Made by a program: the position numbers and the translations under genes. From an uncultured Caldilinea sp. (GTDB lineage: Bacteria > Chloroflexota > Anaerolineae > Caldilineales > Caldilineaceae), in assembly GCF_937128415.1 (NCBI RefSeq), contig NZ_CAKZMJ010000109.1, positions 1-64,000 of the forward strand: DNA of 64,000 nt, given 5' to 3'. Shown here in pieces: positions 12,684 through 26,258 of this stretch. A model generated the notes under the pieces. The model saw only the letters and a program-made list of their open reading frames with translations. It made no database searches and was not told where the DNA came from. Position 1 is the first letter of the stretch. Each line of letters starts with the position of its first letter.

Positions 12684-13274
12684 CATCTGCGAAACTCGTC
12701 ACGGCGCGTCGAGCACGTCGTCCACCGGAGCCTGCAGGTCGGGATAGTACGCTGAGACGGCGATCTCTCCACGGCCAAAGACACCGTGTTCGACGTAGCG
12801 GTCGCTTTCCAGCTTCAGCACAGTGATCGTCTCCGCTTGTGGATCGACGATCCAGTATTCGGGGATGCCCGCCTGCGCATACTCCTGCCGTTTGACCACC
12901 AGGTCTCGCTCGCGGTCGTCGGGCGAGACGACTTCCACCACCAAGTCCGCGCCGGTCCAGTACGCCTCCTGCCGACGCGGATCCGAAGCGTAATTGATGA
13001 ACAGCAGGTCTGGCTCTCGAATCTTGTTGGGATAGAGTCGCAGCCGTAAAGGCGCCATGCGAACGATTCCGCCTGTGGCGTCGGCGAGCTTCCGGAAAAG
13101 CACGAAGAGAAAACCTACAATAGCCTGATGTCTGTCGCTCGGCATGGGCAGCACCTCGATATAGCCGTTGGAGAATTCAACCAACTGGTTCGTGTCCAGG
13201 CGCAGATACTCCTCCTCGCTCCAGGCGCCCTGGGCAGGGAAGAGCAACGCCACCTCCCACGCCGGCTGCGGCTC
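12684..13274. repeat. Tandem duplication, copy 1 (591 bp)
   Basis: This 591-bp block recurs at 13337-13927, offset by exactly 653 bp. Comparing the two by eye, I find one difference, G at 13233 against A at 13886, which is silent in the encoded protein. The unit covers nearly all of a Uma2 gene except its first codons. Confidence 0.9.
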
Positions 13275-13301
13275 TGTAGTTGGATGCGTTGCATGAATCA
13301 T
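12699..13301 (-). CDS. Uma2/DUF820 family protein, copy 1
   Basis: A 200-aa member of the Uma2 (DUF820) family, which has a PD-(D/E)XK nuclease-like fold and is very abundant in Chloroflexota and cyanobacteria; its biological role is unknown. Visible fold motifs are REPDLLFI, the ADLVVEVVSPDDRERDLVVK segment with the acidic and Lys residues, and AGIPEYWIVDP. AGGAGGG is 7 nt before the ATG at 13301, which fixes the start. It is the downstream member of a tandem pair and is identical to copy 2 from the motif QPAWEVALLFPAQ to the C-terminus; only the first residues differ. Confidence 0.88.
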   Translation of the reverse strand: MIHATHPTTEPQPAWEVALLFPAQGAWSEEEYLRLDTNQLVEFSNGYIEVLPMPSDRHQAIVGFLFVLFRKLADATGGIVRMAPLRLRLYPNKIREPDLLFINYASDPRRQEAYWTGADLVVEVVSPDDRERDLVVKRQEYAQAGIPEYWIVDPQAETITVLKLESDRYVEHGVFGRGEIAVSAYYPDLQAPVDDVLDAP

Positions 13302-13336
13302 CGAGAACCCTCCTTCCCACAACTCTGCCCATGATC

Positions 13337-13927
13337 CATCTGCGAAACTCGTCACGGCGCGTCGAGCACGTCGTCCACCGGAGCCTGCAGGTCGGGATAG
13401 TACGCTGAGACGGCGATCTCTCCACGGCCAAAGACACCGTGTTCGACGTAGCGGTCGCTTTCCAGCTTCAGCACAGTGATCGTCTCCGCTTGTGGATCGA
13501 CGATCCAGTATTCGGGGATGCCCGCCTGCGCATACTCCTGCCGTTTGACCACCAGGTCTCGCTCGCGGTCGTCGGGCGAGACGACTTCCACCACCAAGTC
13601 CGCGCCGGTCCAGTACGCCTCCTGCCGACGCGGATCCGAAGCGTAATTGATGAACAGCAGGTCTGGCTCTCGAATCTTGTTGGGATAGAGTCGCAGCCGT
13701 AAAGGCGCCATGCGAACGATTCCGCCTGTGGCGTCGGCGAGCTTCCGGAAAAGCACGAAGAGAAAACCTACAATAGCCTGATGTCTGTCGCTCGGCATGG
13801 GCAGCACCTCGATATAGCCGTTGGAGAATTCAACCAACTGGTTCGTGTCCAGGCGCAGATACTCCTCCTCGCTCCAGGCGCCCTGAGCAGGGAAGAGCAA
13901 CGCCACCTCCCACGCCGGCTGCGGCTC
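13337..13927. repeat. Tandem duplication, copy 2 (591 bp)
   Basis: Second copy of the block at 12684-13274. The boundaries are abrupt: sequence differs immediately outside the repeat on both sides, which suggests a recent duplication or gene conversion between neighbours. Confidence 0.9.
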
Positions 13928-13963
13928 CATGGTCGGATCTTGTTTGTGCATCGATCTGGTCAC
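13352..13963 (-). CDS. Uma2/DUF820 family protein, copy 2
   Basis: A 203-aa Uma2-family protein, identical in sequence to its downstream neighbour after residue 13. I chose the GTG at 13963 because AGGAGG lies 7 nt upstream; an ATG four codons later lacks a well-placed ribosome site. It shares the REPDLLFI, VVEVVSPDDRERDLVVK and EYWIVDP motifs of the PD-(D/E)XK-like fold. A 50-bp spacer separates it from copy 1, which has its own ribosome site, so both are probably expressed. The functional reason for the pair is unknown. Confidence 0.88.
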   Translation of the reverse strand: MTRSMHKQDPTMEPQPAWEVALLFPAQGAWSEEEYLRLDTNQLVEFSNGYIEVLPMPSDRHQAIVGFLFVLFRKLADATGGIVRMAPLRLRLYPNKIREPDLLFINYASDPRRQEAYWTGADLVVEVVSPDDRERDLVVKRQEYAQAGIPEYWIVDPQAETITVLKLESDRYVEHGVFGRGEIAVSAYYPDLQAPVDDVLDAP

Positions 13964-14083
13964 TGAGAATCCTCCTGCCCTACAACGTCGCCAATCCCAA
14001 TTGCGAGTGTGGGGCGCATGTAGTATAGCGAAGAATGGGTGACGGGTAAAAAAAGGTCTGCAAACATGACCGACCTCTGATCC

Positions 14084-15238
<1,155 letters not shown>

Positions 15239-15327
15239 ATTGCGTACAACCAAGCACTCGCCAGCTCAGGCGCTCATCTTCCAGGGAATGCGTGGCAAGC
15301 ACACATAATTGCACATAAACGACGCCG

Positions 15328-15424
15328 CGCCGACGGGAGTTTCTCAACCGCAACGGCAGCCCGCAGTCGCCGGCGCATGGCAATCGGACATAAATGCGCC
15401 ACGCCGACGGGAGTTTCTCAACCG
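15328..15424. repeat. Direct repeat pair downstream of uvrA
   Basis: The 23-nt core (begins CGCCGACGGGAGTTTCTC) occurs exactly at 15328-15350 and 15402-15424, 74 bp apart. Similarity extends diffusely on both sides (CATAAA upstream, CCGCAG/GCAGCC-CCGG downstream). It fills the gap between uvrA and the unrecognised gene, and no hairpin with a U tract is present. Confidence 0.75.
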
Positions 15425-15446
15425 TAGCTCGCAGCCGCCGGTGCGC

Positions 15447-18514
<3,068 letters not shown>

Positions 18515-18549
18515 GACGACTGCATGATAAGACCGCATGATAAAAGCAT

Positions 18550-18562
18550 CGAACAAAAGTTC
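18550..18562 (-). promoter_or_regulatory. LexA/SOS box of uvrA
   Basis: CGAACAAAAGTTC contains the palindrome GAAC-N4-GTTC, the Gram-positive (DinR) type of LexA site, reported also for the Chloroflexota member Dehalococcoides. It lies immediately downstream of the uvrA -10 element, over the predicted start of transcription. Confidence 0.7.
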
Positions 18563-18566
18563 TTTC

Positions 18567-18596
18567 AGTATAACCGATGCTACACTCTTCGCACAA
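18567..18596 (-). promoter_or_regulatory. uvrA promoter
   Basis: Minus-strand -10 TATACT (18572-18567, 5 of 6) with a weak -35 TTGTGC (18596-18591) at 18-nt spacing. The LexA-type box begins 4 nt downstream of the -10. Confidence 0.55.
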
Positions 18597-18847
18597 AAAA
18601 CTTTCCAATAAAAAGGACGAGAGTTAAAGCATCCCTCGTCCATCGATCGCTTTCTCATGATAAAACAAGTTCGGCGCAATCACCGTGAGCGTTCATGCAA
18701 ATCGAAGACATCCTCCGGGCTGCACCGCACACCCCTTCCAAACGCTCGAAGCTGTCTGGAGAATTTTCTATCCATTCGCGCAGTTTGGATGCCCTGTTTG
18801 GAAAGAATTAAACAATAGGCGCAGGAGGTTTGTGCTAAACTCGGTTT

Positions 18848-18856
18848 TGCGATAAT
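18848..18856 (+). promoter_or_regulatory. Extended -10 promoter of the cupredoxin gene
   Basis: TGCGATAAT fits an extended -10 (TG-N-GATAAT), 36 nt before the ATG at 18892. No good -35 is present, as is usual with extended -10 promoters. Apart from this and the uvrA promoter I see nothing in the 397-nt divergent gap. Confidence 0.45.
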
Positions 18857-18891
18857 TTTCACAAATTTGCTTCATGAATGGAGAGTTTCTC

Positions 18892-19371
18892 ATGAGACGT
18901 TTGTTCCTTGTGGTGACGATTTTGTCAATGTTGATGCTGGCGGCTTGCGGCGGTTCGACGACGCCTACGCCAACTCCACCGCCGACGCCTACAACGGCGC
19001 CTACTGCGCAACAGGTGATCGCCGCCACGCTCGAGGTAATCATGCACGACATCTACTTCGGCGACGACAGCAACAACATCGCCAATCCTCCGGTCTGGCG
19101 GGTGCCGGCCGGCGCGGAGGTGACCGTCAACCTCGATAACCAGGGCGGGCTGGAGCACAACTGGGCTGTTGTGAAAAAGGGTGTAGAGTTGCCGATTCCT
19201 TTCATGCCCGACCAGAACAAAGATCTTCTCTACTGGGAGGCGGGGGTGCTGCAGGCGGGACAGAAGGATTCGGAGACCTTCACGGCGCCAAGCGAACCCG
19301 GTGAATACATCGTCATCTGCACCGTCGCCGGCCATTACCCGGCCATGCAGGGCAGGTTGATTGTGGAGTAG
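18892..19371 (+). CDS. Cupredoxin lipoprotein (auracyanin-like)
   Basis: A 159-aa blue-copper protein. The signal peptide ends at lipobox Cys19 (LMLAAC), followed by a Thr/Pro linker that would hold the domain off the membrane. Type-1 copper ligands are the His in LEHNWAVV and the C-terminal Cys, His and Met in VICTVAGHYPAMQG, the pattern of Chloroflexus auracyanins and plastocyanins. It probably carries electrons between a quinol-oxidising complex and a terminal oxidase. The start at 18892 is set by GGAGAG 6 nt upstream; an ATG six codons earlier lacks such a site. It is divergent from uvrA and monocistronic. Confidence 0.9.
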   Translation: MRRLFLVVTILSMLMLAACGGSTTPTPTPPPTPTTAPTAQQVIAATLEVIMHDIYFGDDSNNIANPPVWRVPAGAEVTVNLDNQGGLEHNWAVVKKGVELPIPFMPDQNKDLLYWEAGVLQAGQKDSETFTAPSEPGEYIVICTVAGHYPAMQGRLIVE

Positions 19372-19403
19372 GCAAGCTTTAACAAAATAATCCGGCAATT
19401 ATC

Positions 19404-19570
19404 ATAGGTGCGGCTCTCAGCCGCACATTCTCGGGGGAGCCAGATGGCCCTCACCCCCTGCCCCCTCTCCCAATGCCGGGAGAGGGGGAGGAGGCCCTCA
19501 CCCCTAGCCCCTCTCCCATGCTGGGAGAGGGGGAGAAGGGAGCACCGTAGGGGCGGCTCCCAGCCGCACA
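19404..19570. repeat. Intergenic hairpin repeats (two families)
   Basis: This is the 356-nt gap after the cupredoxin gene. GTGCGGCT-CTC-AGCCGCAC (19409-19427) and GCGGCT-CCC-AGCCGC (19553-19567) are members of one family, each followed by ATTCTCGG. Between them two palindromes of the form CCCCTCTCCC...GGGAGAGGGG form strong stems. The same two families recur at 28020-28153, 33710-33800 and 63361-63698. No gene is seen here. Confidence 0.75.
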
Positions 19571-19727
19571 TTCTCGGTGAACCGCAAGGTTTGCAGGTTT
19601 CAAGGAAATGCAGCTACGAGCTGCACCTCCGGGCCACCAAGAAATTTGTGAAACGACGTAGAGCTTCCGGGAAAATTTTTCGACATTTGCGTCGAGATTG
19701 CGTCGTCACCGTCGGCTGCCAAATCCA

Positions 19728-20759
<1,032 letters not shown>

Positions 20760-20895
20760 CGGTTGCCTGTCTTCCTTGATTGAACATGAACCCGGTTCAT
20801 TTGAGTAGAATGTAACATGAGCAGAATGTAACAACGCCAAGACGCAAAGATGCAAAGGCGCAATCGAGCTGGATGCAGTGCGCACAGGGGGCGTA

Positions 20896-21951
20896 TTACT
20901 CTCCTTCGCCGGCGCAGTCCAGCACCACCTGGATCGTCTTTTCGGGCTCCTGATCGCAGAGGCGGAAGGCTTCAGCGGCTTGACTGAAGGGCAGCACATG
21001 GGTGATCAACGGGCGCAGGTTCAACACCTCCTGCGCCTGAAGGTGCATGACCGTGCGCACCAGGCGCTCTCGATTCCAGCGGTAGGTTAATTCAGGGTTG
21101 ACGCCGTAAATCTGGGAGCAGACGAGATGGATGCGGTTGTGATGAAACTCCTCGCCAAGAAAGAGGCCCTGCCCCGCTCCCTGGAAGAAGCCCAACGTCA
21201 CCACCCTGGCGGAATAGGCGGCTGAGCGGATCGCCTCGTGCAGCGCCGGATATGCGCCGCTGGCCTCGATGCAGACGTCCGCGCCGCGGCCGTCGGTCAA
21301 AGCTCGAATCCGCTCCGCCACGGCGCCCTCCTGCGGCGTGAGCGTTTCATCGACTGCGCCCACTTGAACGGCGACGGTTCGTCGCAATTCGAGCGGATCG
21401 ACGCCGATCACCTGAGCGCCGGAGCGTTTGGCGAGCTGTGCGATGATCTGCCCTGGCGTCCCCAGGCCGAAGACGGCCACGGTCTCGCCGATGCGGATGG
21501 CGGCGTCGAGCACGCCGTTGAGCGCAATGGCGCCGATATGCGAGAAGACGCCGAGGATAGGGTCAAGCCCCGGCGGCAGGATGCGCTGCGCCGCATACGC
21601 CTCGGTCATGACGTGATGGGTGCGATGGCCCCACGTCCCGTAGATGCGGTCGCCTGGACGCACCTGTCTCACCTCGGCGCCGACTTCGATCACCTCGCCG
21701 CATTCCTCGTAGCCTATGCCGTAGATCGGATACTGCAGACTGCTTTCCGCTGCAGGGAGAAAGAGGCGAAGCCCGTCATCCCAACGCTTGTGCAGATAGG
21801 GATTGACGCCGCGATAAAAAGTCAGCTCGGTGCCGGCGCTGACGCCGGTGTAGAGGGTGCGTAGACGCACTTCGTCAGGCGCAAGAGGCGGATCCGCTGT
21901 TTCTTTGATTTCCAGCGACTTGGGCTGTGTCAATACGAGGACTCTTGCCAT
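20896..21951 (-). CDS. Zinc-free medium-chain dehydrogenase
   Basis: A 351-aa medium-chain dehydrogenase/reductase. Where zinc enzymes have GxCGTDLH this protein has TGVSAGTELTFY, and the GHE motif is GYEECGEV, so the catalytic Cys and His are gone; the structural Cys loop is also absent. The Rossmann part is intact (VAVFGLGTPGQIIAQLAKRS). Comparable proteins include BchC-like and galactitol-like dehydrogenases, so a redox role without zinc is expected. It starts 242 nt from the divergent binding-protein gene and probably shares the regulatory region with the sugar transporter. The substrate is unknown. Confidence 0.85.
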   Translation of the reverse strand: MARVLVLTQPKSLEIKETADPPLAPDEVRLRTLYTGVSAGTELTFYRGVNPYLHKRWDDGLRLFLPAAESSLQYPIYGIGYEECGEVIEVGAEVRQVRPGDRIYGTWGHRTHHVMTEAYAAQRILPPGLDPILGVFSHIGAIALNGVLDAAIRIGETVAVFGLGTPGQIIAQLAKRSGAQVIGVDPLELRRTVAVQVGAVDETLTPQEGAVAERIRALTDGRGADVCIEASGAYPALHEAIRSAAYSARVVTLGFFQGAGQGLFLGEEFHHNRIHLVCSQIYGVNPELTYRWNRERLVRTVMHLQAQEVLNLRPLITHVLPFSQAAEAFRLCDQEPEKTIQVVLDCAGEGE

Positions 21952-22012
21952 AGAGAAAAAACCTTTGCCGTGCTTTCCTGAGTTGCTCTTCTTCAGTCGA
22001 TTGAAAACCTAG

Positions 22013-22042
22013 TTGACACGATTCCACTGGAAACAGTATAGT
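22013..22042 (+). promoter_or_regulatory. Promoter of the second sugar ABC operon
   Basis: Perfect -35 TTGACA (22013-22018), 18-nt spacer, -10 TATAGT (22037-22042, 5 of 6). The transcript would have a leader of about 145 nt before the binding-protein gene at 22194. Confidence 0.65.
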
Positions 22043-22193
22043 TAGATCGAGCGGGCGTCAAATTCCACAATCCATCCATCCTCGTCTCAATACGGTCGTT
22101 CATCGTGCAGGACAGAGTTGTACATGCTACAACGTGGTGTATGTATCGATCGAGTCCAAGTGCAACCTCTACGACAAACGAAAGGATTGAAGT

Positions 22194-23504
22194 ATGACCC
22201 GCAAATCATCCAGTCTCTTATTGACGTTGCTGCTTCTCTTCAGTATGGCGCTTTCCGCCTGCGCCACACCGGTGACGGCGCCGCCAGCCGCTGAAGCGCC
22301 GGCGCCGGCCGCACCGACCGTCAACAAAATCACTTACAATTCCTATCAAAGCGACCCGGCCCCGCGCGCCTGGATCGAGGGCGTCGTAGCCAACTGGAAT
22401 GCAGCGCACCCGGACATGCCGGTCGACCTCTCGATCATTGCACACGAGGACTTCAAGCAGGCGCTGCGCGCCATGCTCACTGCGAACCCGGCTCCGGATG
22501 TGCTCGACTGGTTTGCAGGCAATCGCGCCCGCTTCTTTATTGATCGGGGTCTGATCGCCGACTTCTCCGATCTGTGGGAGCGCGAAGGCTGGGACGCCGT
22601 CTATGCACCGGGCTTCATCGCTCTGGCCACCTACAACGGGGGCAAGTATTTCCTTCCCAGCTCCTATTACTGGTGGGCGATCTATTACCGTCCCTCCCTT
22701 TTTGAGCAGGCCGGCGTCCAGGCTCCGATCGAGACCTTCGATGATCTACTGGCGGCGTGCGACGCCCTCAACGCAGCCGGCATCACACCGATCACGATCG
22801 GCGCCCGCTTCAAATGGCCGGCCGCAGCCTGGTTCGACTATCTCAACATGCGGACGAACGGGCCGGAGTTCCATATTGAGCTGATGGATCTCAAGGTTCC
22901 CTACACAGATCCGCGCGTCAGAGCAGTCTTCGAGAACTGGAAGAAACTGATCGACGCCAAATGCTTCATCAGCGATCCGGCTGCCTATGACTGGCAGGAA
23001 GCCATCGACCCCATGGTGCAGGGCCAGGCTGCGATGTATCTGATGGGCGCCTTCATCACCGACTCTTATCCGGATGAAGCGGAGAACGACCTCGATTTCT
23101 TCCGCTTCCCCGTGATCAACCCGGACGTGCCCATCGGCGAAGACGCGCCGACCGATGGGTATTTCCTGGCCGCCAATGCAGGCAACCTGGCGGGCGGCAA
23201 AGAGTTCCTGGCGTACCTGGGTTCTAAGGAAGTCCAGCAGTCGCTGCTCGACACCCTGGGCCGTCTGCCCTCGCGCGTGGACGTGGACATCTCCAACATC
23301 AGCCCCGCCACACAGAAGGGCATTCAGCTGATCCAGAGCGCCGATTTCATCGCCCAGTTCTACGACCGCGACACCACGCCGCCGATGGCCGAAGCCGGTA
23401 TGGACGGGATGATGCGCTTCTGGGACAATCCAGATCAGATTGACCAGATTCTGGAGGAGCTGGAGGCGGAGCGACAGCGCATTCTGGCGGAAGCTGAGGA
23501 ATAG
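22194..23504 (+). CDS. ABC sugar-binding lipoprotein (family 1)
   Basis: A 436-aa extracytoplasmic binding protein of a CUT1 carbohydrate importer. The signal peptide ends at lipobox Cys23 (MALSAC), followed by an Ala/Pro linker and the mature domain (INKITYNSYQS-like opening, YYWWAIYYRPSLFEQAG mid-protein), the usual family-1 pattern. AAAGGA precedes the ATG. It is the first gene of an operon with two permeases, and a 10-bp-stem hairpin follows its stop codon. The ligand is not deducible from sequence; the divergent dehydrogenases suggest a polyol or sugar. Confidence 0.93.
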   Translation: MTRKSSSLLLTLLLLFSMALSACATPVTAPPAAEAPAPAAPTVNKITYNSYQSDPAPRAWIEGVVANWNAAHPDMPVDLSIIAHEDFKQALRAMLTANPAPDVLDWFAGNRARFFIDRGLIADFSDLWEREGWDAVYAPGFIALATYNGGKYFLPSSYYWWAIYYRPSLFEQAGVQAPIETFDDLLAACDALNAAGITPITIGARFKWPAAAWFDYLNMRTNGPEFHIELMDLKVPYTDPRVRAVFENWKKLIDAKCFISDPAAYDWQEAIDPMVQGQAAMYLMGAFITDSYPDEAENDLDFFRFPVINPDVPIGEDAPTDGYFLAANAGNLAGGKEFLAYLGSKEVQQSLLDTLGRLPSRVDVDISNISPATQKGIQLIQSADFIAQFYDRDTTPPMAEAGMDGMMRFWDNPDQIDQILEELEAERQRILAEAEE

Positions 23505-23573
23505 CTGCCGAGGCGTTTCTACAACGAGACGTTGGCAACCGTGTCGAGTCCTGACGGACTGAATGGTGGAAAA

Positions 23574-23599
23574 CGGGCAACGGCCATCACCGTTGCCCG
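23574..23599 (+). terminator. Hairpin between binding-protein and permease genes
   Basis: CGGGCAACGG-CCATCA-CCGTTGCCCG is a perfect 10-bp stem with a 6-nt loop, 70 nt after the binding-protein stop. There is no U run, so a 3'-end stabiliser or partial attenuator that lowers permease expression is the likely role. Confidence 0.65.
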
Positions 23600-23627
23600 T
23601 GCTTGTCTCTGAAAGGGGGAGTGTTCC

Positions 23628-24992
23628 ATGCAACAGACGCTGTCAAGACGCTCTACGTGGTTTGATGGATGGGATTTCTCGGGGCCCAACGTGATGGCCC
23701 TCCTGGCCGGAGCGGTCATGCTCTTTGCGTTTTTCTTTTTGCCCTGGTTCGGCGACAACGTGAGCAACAACGGCGCTCGCATTATGGTCGACATCCTGTA
23801 TGAAGCGCCGGGGGCGTTGCGCACAGAAGCGCTGATCTGGCTGATCCCTGTGGTCGCGGTAGCCACGTTCGCAGCCACGCTTTGGGGAGCGATGGCTCCA
23901 GAGCAAGCGCGGATTGCGTCGCCGCTCGCCTCACTCTTGGGTCTGACGACGTTGCTTTACTTTGTGCCGGCGCTCGGTCGTGCAGGTGCGCATCCGCTGC
24001 TCACGCCTGGCGCCGGGTTCTGGACGGCCTTCGTCTGCGCCATCGCCATGGTTCTGCAGTTCGTGCTTGCGATGCCGGCGGTGGCCGAACGCGGCGGTGC
24101 GCCGCGGAAAGGCGTGCGCCGCGGCCGTCTGCCCCAGTGGTTGACGCCCTACCTCTTCATTGCGCTGCCCCTGATTCTCTATGCAATTTGGATTTTGGGT
24201 CCGACGGTGTACACGATGTATCTCAGCTTAACGAACTGGGACGGCGTCTCCACCCCTCAGTTTATTGGACTGGCGAACTACGAACGTCTCTTCACGCGCG
24301 ACCGCAACTTCGTCGAGTCGCTGGTCAACAACCTGCGCTGGCTCATCGTCTTCATTCTGATTCCAACCTCAATGGGCCTTGGGCTTGCGCTCCTGTTCAA
24401 CAATGAAATGTGGGGAGGCCGCTTCTACAAGGTCAGCTTTTATGCGCCGCTGGTGCTCTCCTTGCCGGTCATCGGCCTGATCTGGGCGTGGCTCTACAAT
24501 CCTCGCCTGGGACTCATCAACAGCTTGCTGTCGATGATGGGGGTGACGAACCTTCCCGGCTGGTTGGGAAGTCGCGAGCTCGCCATCTGGTGTGTGATCG
24601 CCGCTGCAGTGTGGCGACAGGTCGGCTATGTCATGGTGCTTTATCTGGCGGGTCTGAAGAACGTCGACCCCAGCTATATCGACGCCGCGCGCGTCGATGG
24701 CGCCGGCCGGCTGGCGCTCTTCCGCCATGTGGTGATGCCGCTGCTGGCGCCGGTGACGACGATCGTGATCGTGATCTCGATCATCGATTCATTGCGCGCA
24801 TTCGATCTGGTTTCCATCATGACGCGAGGCGGTCAGGGCACCCAGGTGCTGGCCAACTTCATGTACATGGAAGCGTTCAACAACTATCGCATGGGCTACG
24901 GCGCCGCCATTGCTGTGGTGCTTTTTGCCATCAGCATGGTGTTCATCGCCTTTTACTTGAGTCGTGCGATTCGAGATGAGCTAGAGTATTGA
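23628..24992 (+). CDS. Sugar ABC transporter permease, MalF type, N-terminally extended
   Basis: A 454-aa permease whose C-terminal 300 residues form the usual six-helix CUT1 domain with EAA loop YIDAARVDGAGRLALFRHVV. About 150 extra N-terminal residues contain additional hydrophobic helices (VMALLAGAVMLFAFFFLPWF and others), recalling the extended N-terminus of MalF. AAAGGGGGAG precedes the ATG. The next gene starts 12 nt downstream. No ATPase gene follows, so a shared ATP-binding protein is needed. Confidence 0.92.
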   Translation: MQQTLSRRSTWFDGWDFSGPNVMALLAGAVMLFAFFFLPWFGDNVSNNGARIMVDILYEAPGALRTEALIWLIPVVAVATFAATLWGAMAPEQARIASPLASLLGLTTLLYFVPALGRAGAHPLLTPGAGFWTAFVCAIAMVLQFVLAMPAVAERGGAPRKGVRRGRLPQWLTPYLFIALPLILYAIWILGPTVYTMYLSLTNWDGVSTPQFIGLANYERLFTRDRNFVESLVNNLRWLIVFILIPTSMGLGLALLFNNEMWGGRFYKVSFYAPLVLSLPVIGLIWAWLYNPRLGLINSLLSMMGVTNLPGWLGSRELAIWCVIAAAVWRQVGYVMVLYLAGLKNVDPSYIDAARVDGAGRLALFRHVVMPLLAPVTTIVIVISIIDSLRAFDLVSIMTRGGQGTQVLANFMYMEAFNNYRMGYGAAIAVVLFAISMVFIAFYLSRAIRDELEY

Positions 24993-25004
24993 GCGGAGGC
25001 GAGC

Positions 25005-25892
25005 ATGGCGACGCAATCGATCAAGACGCAACCCATCAGTCGACCGGCCCCCACTTCGGTGAGCCGCGCCTGGAAACGTTTTCTCACCTTTCTGTTCTAC
25101 GTCGTCCTGACTGCTGCGACGCTCATCTGGTTGACGCCTGTGCTGGCAGCCGTCGTCACATCGCTGCGCACAATGGACGACATTACGATCAACGGCTTCT
25201 GGAGCTGGCCGCGTGAAATCGTCTTCTCCAACTTTGAACGCGCTTGGACGACTGCGCGCGTCTCAAAATATCTGCTCAACAGCTTCATCATCACGATCCC
25301 GGCGCTGATCGGCATGCTCTTCCTCTCATCGTTGAGCGCCTTTGCCCTGGCGCGCTATCGCTTCCGAGGCAACCTGTTCATCTATTTTATCTACGTGGCA
25401 GGCACGATGTTGCCCTTTCAGATTTTGCTGTTGCCCGTCTTTCGTCTCACCAATGCGCTTGGATTGTACGACTCCTACGGCGCGTTGATCCTGATCCACA
25501 CCACCTTTCAGTTGGGTTTCTGCACCTTCGTGCTGCGCAACTTCATGCGCACCGTCCCCGGCGAGATCATGGACGCCGCACGCGTCGATGGGTGCAGCGA
25601 ATTTCGCATCTACTGGCAGATTATGTTGCCGCTTACGCTGCCGGCGCTGGCGGCGCTGGCCACGCTGCAGTTCACCTGGGTTTTCAACGATTACCTCTGG
25701 GCGATCGTGTTGCTGCGCTCCGATGTGCTGCGGCCGGTGACCGCCGGTCTCGCCACGCTGCGCGGCCAATTCAACACCGACTGGCCGGTGATCACCTCCG
25801 GCGCGCTGCTCGCTACGATTCCGACGCTGATCGTCTTCGTCTTCCTGCAACGCTACTTCATTCAAGGGTTGACGCTTGGTTCAGGCAAATAG
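25005..25892 (+). CDS. Sugar ABC transporter permease, MalG type
   Basis: A 295-aa inner-membrane permease with six predicted helices and the EAA loop IMDAARVDGCSEFRIYWQIM. It completes the channel with the MalF-type permease 12 nt upstream; GGAGG precedes the start. It is the last gene of the operon: the following 366 nt contain no convincing gene and no ATPase. Confidence 0.93.
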   Translation: MATQSIKTQPISRPAPTSVSRAWKRFLTFLFYVVLTAATLIWLTPVLAAVVTSLRTMDDITINGFWSWPREIVFSNFERAWTTARVSKYLLNSFIITIPALIGMLFLSSLSAFALARYRFRGNLFIYFIYVAGTMLPFQILLLPVFRLTNALGLYDSYGALILIHTTFQLGFCTFVLRNFMRTVPGEIMDAARVDGCSEFRIYWQIMLPLTLPALAALATLQFTWVFNDYLWAIVLLRSDVLRPVTAGLATLRGQFNTDWPVITSGALLATIPTLIVFVFLQRYFIQGLTLGSGK

Positions 25893-26258
25893 GCTTTCTA
25901 AGAGTTCAGTCATGAAAACAACGCTGCAAGGTCGCAACGAGCTAGCGTCCGCCCAGCTCAACGCCAGCGGGGCTTAAGTTAGGATTTTAGGCGAAATGCG
26001 GATGCGTGGTGGACAGGTTCTTCAGGACGAAAGCGATCTCCGATGGCTCCCACTTGCTCGACGGCGTCAGCGCCGGAGACCTTATCGATGCGCAACGACT
26101 CCTGCTGCAGTCATTGCAAGGCCCAGTGCGATGTCTGAAATTCCAGGCCACGCCTGGCCAACGCTGTTTCAAGGGGTTGCAAAACCGGCAAAACGACGAC
26201 GGCGAGCCGGCGCCTGACGTCCGTCGCCAGGCGCGCCATTTGCAGGATCAAACCGCTT
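25893..26258. other. Intergenic stretch, no supported gene
   Basis: Several short open frames cross this stretch on both strands, including a 21-codon ATG frame at 25912-25977, but none shows a family motif or a good ribosome site. It may contain decayed coding sequence. No hairpin repeat of the families seen elsewhere was found. Confidence 0.5.
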
